A stretch of DNA of 64,000 bases from Helichrysum umbraculigerum (taxonomy: Eukaryota; Streptophyta; Magnoliopsida; Asterales; Asteraceae), in the NCBI GenBank assembly GCA_949592205.1, contig CATIUR010000001.1, positions 314,926,250-314,990,249 of the forward strand, given 5' to 3'. Below are positions 54,220-64,000 of this stretch, piece by piece (within the stretch, counting starts at the first letter, position 1; each line of letters starts with the position of its first letter). Below the pieces are notes generated by a model. The model searched no databases, had not been told where the DNA came from, and worked only from the letters and a program-made list of their open reading frames with translations. A program made the translations under genes and the position numbers.

Positions 54220-55781
54220 TGATGTCGCTTGTGAAAGCGCGTCTTGTTTTACAATTTATAAATAGAAATACCTAATAAATACTTTCAAGCAACCAGGCAA
54301 GAATACCCGATCAATTGTAAATATAGATTTGGTAAGTGAAGTTCGAACACAGGGAAAAGGTGGAATATTTAAAATAGAAATTAACAATTAACTAGAAAGC
54401 AGTAAATATGGGGGGCGTTTTAGTTCCGTACGAACATTTTAGAAAACAATTAATTAAAATAAACAAACTTGAATAAAACTTAAATTAAAATAACCAATAA
54501 ATAATAATAATAAATCCTAATTGAAAGGAATAAGTAATTGTATAGTTAATGGCACTTAGATTCATATTTCCCAATTTATCACGTATTGATTATCTAATTG
54601 TGATTCTTTTAGATCAACTTAGTACCAAATTCTTCAATGAATACTAAGTCGAATATTAACTAGCCAACGTTTCGGGTCCAACTAATTCCTATAATCTAGG
54701 GTCCAACATGAAACACTGGTTCCAATGTCACAAGATGATCAGTCAATTGTGTGCCTTTCCCTAAATTATGCATTAAACATTCACAACGCGTTATAATTAA
54801 CTCTATTGGTATGACTCAACAATACCCAATAATTAACTTATTGTCTTGCTCATTTTAAAGTAGATTATTATTGTATACTCGACCTATCAGACTCAACGTA
54901 TTTAGTGATAATTCAAAACCCTAAAGTTATGACCATCAATAGTTAATAATATTAAAGGAACTCAATCTCAACAACATTATTAACCACGTGAAGTAACAAT
55001 AATAACTAGTTACCAATAAACAAGTGTCCACGAATAATATAACCGTTTTCAATCAAATAACTTATTCAATACGCAATTATAATCGTTCAATAATCATAAT
55101 CTAAGTTAAATCAACTACACAATCACATTAATATTCAATTCATCATCAAAACAGAAATATTCAGATTCATTAAATCAAATTCTTCAATGAAAATAAAGAA
55201 ACGAAATATACCGAATCGATTAACGATGAACTACGAAAGATTATAACGAATTATCCTCGATCATAAGCTTCCGTACCTCCAAACTAACCCTAAAATACGA
55301 ATTATAAACCCTAAATATCGTTTGGAAACGAAAGAAATCGAAAAACCTTTTAAAACTCTCGAAATAAGGTTAAAAACGCGTTTTTATACTTCTGTGGTTT
55401 TTGATCCATACGGCGTATGGATTTCCATACGGCGTATGGATTGATTTCAAGCCCAGCCTAGACTCGCGTAACCTGGGCCTCCACTGCAGCAATCCATACG
55501 GCGTATGGATTCCATACGGCGTATGGATGCTTTTTCCAGCCGATTTCTTGACTTTTCTTCCTTTCTTCTTTTCTTCGACTTCGGCTTCTCATTATTCTTC
55601 AAATATGCATCATTTAGCTCGATTATTAACTGTTTTCCGTTCCTTTTCCATAAACGCTCCATTTCCACATCTATTTGCAAATATGAACGAAATCAATATC
55701 TATTCTAAACAAAATGCAATAAAAACATTCAAGATTAAGGGTAAAATACTACTAAAATATAGTACTTTTGAGCATTTATCA
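54220..55781 (-). repeat. Athila-5 LTR (1,562 bp) shared by two interiors
   Basis: + strand TGATGTCGCTTG to GCATTTATCA. On its left is a primer site (as for a 5' LTR on the - strand); on its right a purine region and Athila 3' region (as for a 3' LTR). Two pairs of the palindrome ATCCATACGGCGTATGGAT lie at 55404-55440 and 55492-55527. Confidence 0.85.
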
Positions 55782-57278
55782 AACATCCCCCACTTGAATC
55801 CTACTTGTCCTCAAGTAGACTATCGATTCAAAAATCAAATTCTTAGGGAAACAGTCATCTCCATTAAACTAAATAACTAAAGTAGGAATTACACAACATC
55901 ACCCGTCTTCAACTCAAATGTTTAAATTTAAAAATCTGTTAATTCTAAAAACAATTATTAAGAAACTATGAGATTTACAAAAACTGATCTACACATAGAG
56001 TTATTATTCTAAAACATTAAATAGTTCACAATGATTACTGATATTGTTATCCACTTAAACAATCTATAATTGAATACTCGAGCTCAACTTATTTATTATT
56101 CGTGTAAATATTCCCTTAGATTCCCAAAAACTATATACCTTCATAATCATAATATGCCAATATTACATATCTTGAAATTTAATCAAAACAATCATTTTTC
56201 AAATCAAGACAGAGGTGACAGGTCTGTGCCTCAACACAACAAAGCAACATAACTTGATTTTGGTTTAGCAATAATGTTTTTAGTCAAACCATTGGTGACA
56301 GGTCTGTACCTCAGTACAACAAAGCGACTTAATTTGACCACATTTTACAATCATGAGTTTTTAAACTCTTTTGCTCTTTTTCATTAAATATACTGACGGA
56401 GACCAGGTCTGTACTTTCGTACAACAGAGGAAACAACACCCAGTATATCCCCAAATGATGTTAATTAAATTCTCGAAAATATGGCATATTACACATTACT
56501 AATATGAAAATTAAGACATACATCATACATAGCTAAGGTTCATCTACAAGAAACATTTACTCCTTAATTATCATTTCTTAACAGCTCAAACATTCTCATA
56601 TAAATCGCCTATCAATACATCATATAATGAAGCTAAATAATATCTTTAATAGCTTTAGTATTTATTAAAAGTGTAGAAAATTTTAAATTTAACCTACAAA
56701 GTTACAAAATAATTATCTCTAGAAAACAAAAAATTTAAATGCAAAAATTTGGTTGAAAAATGGGTAACTCATAACCTCCTAGTTACTTACCTTAGTAAAA
56801 TAACTATTAACCAAATTACAAAATCATTTACTTATTAACAAACAATTATGTGGAAATTTCACTTCTTTTCTCTCCCATCCCCCACTTAAAGATGTACAAT
56901 GCCCTCATTGTACAGATAATGAAATACTTAAAACGGGAAAAAGAGAAAAGAACTTAGAACAGAAAAACTCCCCTGGAATAGTGTGCAGTTTAATGACAAG
57001 GATGATACGAATTTCCCACATCCTCGCTATTCAATTATTCGTTGCGCTGAACTTACTGCCAGCATGACACGTACTCACAACACAATTCTGAGGGAACAAT
57101 CAACAAACATAATTAAACAATACCAAATTAAAACAACCGAATTAAAAACAACCAAACCTAAAACTACCAATCCAACATAATTAATCAAACCTACAAATAA
57201 AAACAGTCATAATAATAATAATAAAACAATAAAAATAAAAGTGTCTGGAATCATAAACCAAATAGGATGAACATCATC
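55782..57278 (-). other. Athila-5 3' region, non-coding
   Basis: Begins with the purine region AAGTGGGGGATGTT (- strand) and a hairpin CTACTTG-TCCT-CAAGTAG (55801-55818). Three copies of a GGTGACAGGTCTGT motif, each followed by a small stem-loop, lie at 56214, 56294 and 56396. No gene. Confidence 0.75.
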
Positions 57279-58688
57279 CTAATCACTGTCATCATCCTGG
57301 CGATACCGGTACTGGTGAGAAGGCGCTCCATACTCTGACTGCGATGGTGGTGGTGGTCGTGGCATGAACTCTGGTGGCATCTGGTACTGGAATGGCTGAT
57401 ATGTGGGTCCAGAAGGAAACTGACCAAACAGCTGCTCAAACAAGCCATCCTGGTAGTCCAAGTGTGCACTGGTATGATGGAAATGCTATCTCTGCATCAG
57501 ATCTATCTGATCAAACCTCTGAGTCTGTTGTAACTGCATCTGGTGCATCTGCTGAGACAACTGATCAAACTCTGTAGCATACCCTCTGTTACGGCCTCGT
57601 GCCGTACCTCGACCTCTATCACTGCCACTCGTGTCTCCTCTGGCTCTAGTCTGCCTCAACTGCAAAGTCTGTCCCACCGGAGTAATCAGAACCCAGTAAT
57701 ACATCTCTGCAGGACCACCATACGTGGTACTTGGCTCAATGAGAGCAAACGCCTCCAACCGGCGTGCAGTCAGCCAACCCATACTAGGCTGAACAATCGT
57801 GCATGAGCCCATCTCATCCTGAGTAGCCAAACCAAAATATCTCGCCAATCGAGTAACAAAGTGACCTCCACACAAACTACTACCATCTCTAGTACCAGTA
57901 GCTCTCTTCGACATCCACTTGGCCAACCTCCAAGGTACATTCACTAACCTCTTCCTGATAATCGAACTCAAATAAAACAAGTCAGGTCTCGAAACTTTCT
58001 CATGCCCCTCCTTGCGACCTACAATGGTGTAAGTCAACAATCTGTGAATGAGTCGATGACGAGGATCTCGAATACGCGTGTAAGAAGGTGTAGAACTACC
58101 ATAAGCACCCTGGGCAATAAACTGCCACTCCTGCTCAATCTCCAAATCAGTGAGCTTCTTCACAGCACCTGCAGAAATGTGGTCTAGAAAGTGAGGGTTA
58201 TCCAGCTCATTGGGCTCATAAAGCCCCAATCCCAAAGCAAACTGAACCAAGGTCATCTGCCTGGGCTGTCCCCCTAGTTGGAAGAAAATGGAATACTCAG
58301 TCCATTGGGTCGACCTGGCATCAAACCTAAAAGTGCTATAAAACTCTACAACCAACTCTCTGTAGATATCCTCCCTGATACCGAATAACCGGGACCAAGC
58401 ATAGGAAACAAATCCAATGTTTCCATCCTCTAATGCGTATGGAATAGCCAGTAAATTCCTAATGGCTTCAGCACCATTAGTAAACCCCTCTCTAGCAATC
58501 ACATGCTCTAAAACATTCCAGTTGACAGCATCAAACACCTCAATAGACTGACCAATATTGGAAGCCAGACGATCCCCAAACTGCATCCTAGCAGTCTCAG
58601 AATATGACCCATGCAACGTGAGGTATCTATGTGATCTAATCAATGGGTTTCCCAAAGTCTCACCTCCTCGTTCTCTCCTGTTAGACAT
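57279..58688 (-). pseudogene. ATHILA ORF-1-like protein of Athila-5, one TAG
   Basis: Starts at MSNRRERGGE (58688); an in-frame ATG seven codons upstream also exists. About 400 residues are open to a TAG at 57486-57488, and the frame then continues to 57279 with a Gln/Pro-rich end (PPEFMPRPPPPSQ). The core matches the Athila-4 frame: LFGIREDIYRELVVEFYSTF, then QMTLVQFALGLGLYEPNEL, then LSSIIRKRLVNVPWRLAKWM and FVTRLARYFGLA. An Arg/Gly-rich stretch (RGDTSGSDRGRGTARGRNRG) and a Gln-rich helix follow. No membrane segment is seen, which argues against an envelope role. Function unknown. With one stop, this is the best preserved copy of the frame here. Confidence 0.78.
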
Positions 58689-60047
58689 GATAACTGCTAA
58701 ACAAAACAATTGTTAATAACACTAAATAAGCAATTAATTGCAAAAAGATCACTAAAAATTTCGGCAGCATTTCGGCTTAAAATTTATTAATCCACCATAA
58801 AGGTTCAGCCTAAAACTACCGCAATAATCAATTTCATGACCCTGAATTGCAATTTAAACAAAACTACTCAATATGCATACATGTATATACTTAAATAAAT
58901 ATTCCTGACAATTGCCTAATCAAATGTATTATAATAACTTGGTACCATTTTGAATATACGAAATTGCACAATCACTAAACTTGAGTATTAGCAACTAGCA
59001 AACATCCATACAATCTCAAAATGAATTATTGTAACACAATTAATCAAAATAACAATTTAGCACATAATCGTAATCACAAACACTTGTGTACCAAACAAAT
59101 ATTTGCATTAATCATCATGTGGTCAGAAAGTTAATAAGCACTGAATTAAAACATAGCATAATTGAGCATAACTCATATTCACATTTAATCATCACTAACG
59201 AATAATTCAAATAATATCAAATATGCAATACAATCGAAAAATGAACATGACATTGCAATGCATATAGCAATTAGAACATAACTCAATCAAAACATGCCAA
59301 TAATCATACGCGTATCCAAAATACCCAAAATTCTATCATAAACCCTAACTTCCAAACGAGCGATTTAAACAACGAAAATGAAAACGGGAAGTTATACCTT
59401 GTAAAGGAAAGTGCGTGTAACACGAATATGCAAAATTGGCGATGAATGCGTGGCCGGAATTTCCATTTGGGGGTTGTGTGTGTGAAAGCCGTGGGTGGTT
59501 TTTTAGAAAAAGGGTTTTGGATGAAAAATGAGAAAGAAGGAGGCTGCTGGCGGTTTTCTGCATTTTTGATCCATACGGCGTATGGATTCCATACGGTGTA
59601 TGGATTAAATAGGCCCATGTCAACTCATTAAACCCAGTCAACGGCCTGGTCCAGCGGCCCATTCAATCCATACGGCGTATGGATTCCATACGGCGTATGG
59701 ATTGAAAAATCAGAATTTTTCAAAAAACGATTTTCAACCCATTTTTAACCCAAATTCACCACTAACTTTATATAATTAAATCTCAAACCTGGATGATAAT
59801 CACGACTTCAAAATCTTCACAATTCCACACTATAAAATAAATAACAAAAATTAACAAACATTGAAAAGAAAAATATTCAAAATAGTACTAATATTCAAAT
59901 CACACATTCAAAAACAAAAATTCAAACAAACAAAAGTCTAACATAATCCAAAACAAACCAAAATGTTAGAAACAATCCAATAGCATAAGGAATATAAAGA
60001 ATGAAACGATGAAATTAGTTCAATGGATAGAGGACAAGGAAGCTCTT
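58689..60047 (-). other. Region upstream of the ORF-1-like gene, with LTR-type palindromes
   Basis: No pol sequence is found in these 1.36 kb. Two pairs of ATCCATACGGCGTATGGAT lie at 59569-59604 and 59666-59701, arranged as in the Athila-5 LTR. They are followed on the - strand by C/A-rich leader-like sequence (59540-59400). It resembles a promoter module. Cut at 60048 by the next LTR. Confidence 0.6.
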
Positions 60048-60197
60048 TGTCACACCCCCAAAATCGATAATCGCGTTTATTTAGTGTTTCGCGGAAGCTT
60101 TAGTTAATTAGCGGAAGCATTTTAATAATATTCTAAACAGCGGGGGTGCTGACGCTACAATAGTGCATTCACTGTATCAGAGCATATGATCATACAG

Positions 60198-60237
<40 letters not shown>

Positions 60238-60451
60238 AGATGCCATAAGTATTAAGTTATTACAAAAGATACAACTTATAAAGTCGTACATAAGTATTTG
60301 AAAATACAAGTTTATAAATAAAAGGGATTTCATAAGTATAACCAATAGAATTGTTAATACAAAGGAAATCCAAGTGTCCCAAAAGTGGCATCATAAATAG
60401 TCGGGTTGCCTACGTCCATGAGTGCAAATGCAGTACCTGTGTCCTAATTCC

Positions 60452-61753
60452 CTGAAAAACATAGTAAATCGTCAACATTGAATGTTGAGTGAATTCACAG
60501 GTTTAGTGTGAATGTAGTAAATCAAATTTTGTATATATCATTCATGTACACAAACATAATGTTTATATGTAAAATAGGAAACACAAGTATTCTAATTAAA
60601 GAAAACATTTCCTAACTATGTAAGAATGTCATTCTTACTACAAGTAATAGCAGTGTAGGAAACACAAGTTTAAATCAAAAACATTTCCCAATAAGTAGTT
60701 CGCAGGAAATAAAGGTTTAACTAATCAAAGTACACATTTCCTATCAGTTGTATCGTTTCAAATAAGTAATCTCAGGGAAATGCTATTTTCAAACTAAGTT
60801 TGTAGTTTAATAGTCGTTGTCAATACAAGTTAATCGTTAAGAAAGAGAAACAGGTCTATTCAAATATGATAAACATTTCCTAAATACTTGGTAAGAAATA
60901 CAAGTTTATCCAATTAAGGAAAACATTTCTAAAATAGTCATCGTGTAGGAACACCTATCCTATTAGTTATCACAGGAAATACAGGTTTAACAATCAATTA
61001 AACATTTCCATTCATATAGTGTGTAGGAAATACAGGTTTATCATTCAAGTAAACATTTCCATATAAATAGTTTGTATCACAGGAAGTACCCCTTCCAAAT
61101 CAAGTACGTACAGGAAATACCCTTTCTAAATCAAGTTGTTGTTTTGTTGTTTAGTGGGAAATATAGACTACGATCCCTCTAAGGTGAGCTAAACCTTTAG
61201 AGTTAAAGTACGACACCTAGTACTATAACCAATCCACGACCAATTTATGTTTTTGCCACAGTAACAGGTTAAGTATACACTCCGCGTGCGACTGCCGTCG
61301 TGAGGTTGGAATGACCAACGAGTTATATCATGGGAGGGTTGTCAAATCGATAGTACTATCTGTATACTTAGTGGCTAGAGTCACCTAGCTAATGGTTATA
61401 GGTTGCAAGCACTGGGACTTATGTGCACTACAACTACCTCACGTAAACCTAGGTTCGTACCAAGATTTGTTTTGTCTTAATTCCCAAAATAGTTGTGAAA
61501 ATCTTTTCATAGAAATAGTTCAAGTTTAACGATATGAAAACAACTCATATAGACATTTCAAGTTTAACGATATGAAAACAATTCATAAAAACAGTCCAAC
61601 GGCATGAAAGCATTCATGTTAATCAGTTGTATATAATAACATGCAGAGCAATTATATAAATCAAGTAGCATGTTATATCACATAGTTCTATGTTTTCCAC
61701 CCCTAGTTTTAAAAACATTTAAAATAAGTAGAAAGTAGGGGCTGTGAACTCAC
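60452..61753 (-). other. Predicted LTR leader intron (1,302 bases) with tandem repeats
   Basis: Donor AAGTGAGTTCACAGCCCC (GT at 61753), acceptor TTTACTATGTTTTTCAG ending at 60452, almost the same as in the 132-2946 LTR. Confidence 0.58.
60570..61160 (-). repeat. Diverged tandem repeats, GGAAATACAGGTTTA..AAACATTTCC
   Basis: About nine units of roughly 55-65 bases on the + strand, each with AGGAAATACA(A/G)GTTTA and later AACATTTCC, so each unit is a loose inverted repeat (GGAAAT..ATTTCC). Lies inside the predicted intron. Confidence 0.8.
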
Positions 61754-62610
61754 TTGTAGCAAGTCTTCAGCAAAATAGATAGCTAGCAAACAATCCAAAC
61801 GCATCCCTCAAATACCTAAACGCAAATAATAATACTTGTATAAGTATGTGGATTATTTGTTAAGTTGAAAATGTTTATAACATTTTGTTCTTGGTGACGT
61901 TTGCGTTGATATAACCGTTGCGTTCAATTGTATAATTATATACATATTAGTTGAATATATATATTCTAATATATATATTAGTTGTCATCATTGTTAATAT
62001 CCATATATACATATATTGTAAATGTCGCGTATATGTATGTGTATATATACATATATATGTAATTGTCGTTGTTGTTGATTATGTTTTCAAAACATAATTA
62101 TAATAGTTATCAAAATAACTTTGTGATATCGTATATATATATAAGTCGTTTGTTAACTGTCGCGAATAAAACTTTGTTGTCGTTTAGGTTCCAAAAACGT
62201 AACTTTGTTTGTTGTAAAATATAACTCGCTTTTGTTTATCGTTTATATGTATATAAATACACTTATATAGGTTTTGTATTTAGTTAAATATATAAATCGT
62301 CGTTGTTTGTTTATAAATCTTCCATTTATATAGTTGGTGCTAAACAATCTAAGTCGTTCCATTTCATCCGTCTCGTTATATATATATCGTCCGTTAGTTT
62401 ATATATATAAATTGTATTTGTCTCAAAGTTTGTCGCGTACCAATTTTCCGTATTGTTTAACAAATGTCTCGGATATAATTACGTCTCGTAGTCGTGTCTA
62501 TTTCAATACCAAGTCACGTGTCGTATATACATATTTACCAATTTAATCGTTATGCACCAAGTTTAATCATTATGCACCTAGTTTAATCGTTATGCACCTA
62601 GTTTAATTAA

Positions 62611-62697
62611 GGATCCGCCGGCTTAACATGAATCCGCCGGATTCATTTGGTCTTTAGCTTGGGATCCGCCGGATCCAAAAGGTGATCCGCCGGATCT
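62611..62697 (-). repeat. GATCCGCCGGATC palindrome cluster
   Basis: GAATCCGCCGGATTC (62630-62644), GGATCCGCCGGATCC (62662-62676), GATCCGCCGGATC (62684-62696) and a partial copy at 62611. The arms vary in matching pairs (AATC/GATT versus GATC/GATC). It lies upstream of the predicted donor. Confidence 0.88.
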
Positions 62698-64000
62698 AGA
62701 TGATTTTCAGGTTCTGGGTTCTGGTTAGGCCCTGTTACTTCATATACATATAGATTTTTTAATGTAAACTCATTTTTAACATGATAGATCATCACAATAT
62801 GTTATATAAACCTATTATAACATATTTTAACAAGTTTATTACTACAATCATCAACAAATTTCATAATTTACAAAGTTAATATAAGTGAAATAAAAATGGG
62901 TATATGTTCCTTACAATGGGTTTAAGATGAAGATGATGATGATTCTGATGTTGAAGATGATGATAATGACGATCGATTATGATGAGGATGATTATGTGAT
63001 CATTTTTGGTGTTTGATGTGGGTGATTTTTGTGAAGAAGATGAAGATGTGAAGAGATGAAGCTCCTGCTTCTTGTTCCTCTGCTTCTCCAGTACACACGC
63101 ACACACACAGATGAAGAAATGAGTGAAATGTTTGGTGAATGAATTATTGGAGAGGAAAGGAAATGTATAGCAGAAGATTTTGGTCGAGTTTTTCAAACGA
63201 GGGTATGGAGGGAGTACCAAACTGTCGCGAGATATTTTGGTTTAGTATATTATTGGTAGTTTTTAGCCCGTTAATTTCGTGTACGGGTATAATTTGTGGT
63301 ACTTTAGTTATAATAAAATTACGCGTTATGTTTCTCTATATCTCAGATTTAGAAATTTGGAATCGAAATGTGAAATACTTTGTTACAAGTATAATTAAAA
63401 TTAATTACAGTAAAATTGATGTATAGTTAAAAACGCGTGCCAGATTTCAGTAAAATTTGGAAATCATATTTTGGGGTAATGTTCTACACATTAAAACAGT
63501 AACTTACGAAATAATACTTTTATTACTTTGATCCTCTAAGCGCGTTTTAAAATTGTTTCTGTTCGCGTAACGTGTACTAAAAAGTCGTCTAAATGTTTCC
63601 ATCTTCTTTTTGTTATAATACTTTTATATAATAATTTCAACATAAATTATTCAAAAGTATTTTCGAAGTTCATTTCGGAACTTTATTATTCGCGATTAAT
63701 ACGTTTATTATAAAACGTATAATTTATTATATTATTTCAATAATATAATTATATAATAGTTGTAATTAAAAATTTTCGAATTATTAATTATTTTGTATCA
63801 CAAATATTATTGTGTTCAATTCGTAGAGTTTGATATATTTATTTCGTACGTAATTATATATATATATACACATAATTACAATCAAATACATCACGTATCA
63901 CATAGTAAGTTTCACAAAACTTAACACATAAATAGTTTTGAATTCACTAGTCAGGGAATTACTCTAGGTAATGCATGAATTTAGGTTAAATAAATACCCT

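Larger units (their letters stand above)
60048..64000 (-). mobile_element. Long LTR related to the 132-5289 family, inverted, runs off the window
   Basis: Starts TGTCACACCCCCAAAATCG at 60048. Its first 200 bases are the reverse complement of the end of the 132-2946 LTR (GCGGAAGC, GCGGGGGTG, ATCAGAGCATATGAT, TAAGATGCCAT). Around 63943-63990 it approaches the other end (GAATTCACT..AGGGAATT), so the window probably ends within about 100 bases of the LTR boundary. It contains an (AT)n tract (60201-60234), a predicted intron, an array of GGAAATACAGG repeats, GATCCGCCGGATC palindromes (62611-62697), and very A/T-rich sequence. No gene. Confidence 0.82.

Noticed and set aside
55401..55880. A 159-codon + strand frame
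   Set aside because: It spans the palindromes, an LTR end and the purine region of an Athila element on the other strand; a chance frame.
132..64000. Endogenous plant DNA-virus (pararetrovirus) sequence
   Set aside because: All polymerase sequences seen have Ty3/gypsy order with integrase, LTRs and target duplications; no movement-protein or coat motif was found.

Overview
This window is repeat DNA from a large plant nuclear genome. I find no host gene, tRNA, rRNA or CRISPR array. Almost every base can be placed in an LTR retrotransposon of the Ty3/gypsy superfamily, many of them nested. The lineages are Tekay-type chromovirus, Athila and Tat. LTRs beginning TGTAACACCCC next to an initiator-Met primer site, and the mix of lineages, suggest a eudicot, perhaps Asteraceae; this is inference from memory, not a database match.

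Layout. 132-5289 (+): a Gag-only element (TR-GAG type) with 5 bp target duplications (TTTAC), a 2,815 bp 5' LTR and a 3' LTR shortened by exactly 2,357 bp. 5295-6686: unassigned sequence with a five-unit tandem array of hairpins. 6687-7351: Athila LTR fragment (Athila-1), interrupted by Athila-2 (7352-7462, continuing at 21085-24524). Athila-2's LTR is interrupted by a complete but mutated Athila-3 (7463-21079, - strand, duplications AAGTA). At 24525 Athila-2 is interrupted by an unidentified TG-starting fragment. That fragment holds a large Tat-like element (24858-46149, +, duplications ATATC). Inside the Tat-like gag lies a young Tekay chromovirus (26813-37104, -, duplications AACAA) with a 1,434-codon gag-pol. 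In the Tat-like 3' region is a solo LTR (40095-42501, duplications CAACT). The stack is up to five levels deep. 46535-53074: Athila-4 (-) with an ATHILA ORF-1-like reading frame. 53075-about 54160: truncated Tekay-lineage LTR. 54196-60047: Athila-5 material around one LTR with a primer site on one side and a purine tract on the other, plus another ORF-1-like gene. 60048-64000: a long LTR (at least 3.95 kb) related to the 132-5289 element but inverted; the window ends just short of its end.

What stands out is structure rather than genes. (1) All five Tekay-lineage LTR types show a matching splice donor (GTGAGT) and branch/acceptor pair. This predicts an intron inside the LTR leader, and in three of the five a different minisatellite sits in that intron. 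(2) Each family carries its own cluster of CG-containing palindromes at a fixed place: predicted leader exon in Tekay-type LTRs, just upstream of TATA in Athila LTRs. (3) The Tat-like 3' region is a chain of hairpins, one class with a constant GAATCT loop and co-varying stems. (4) Athila copies share a co-varying hairpin abutting the polypurine tract, and repeat PPT-like words next to inverted repeats. (5) The Athila primer site is followed by sequence complementary to the 5' end of the same tRNA (Asp). All functions are inferred; nothing was searched against a database.
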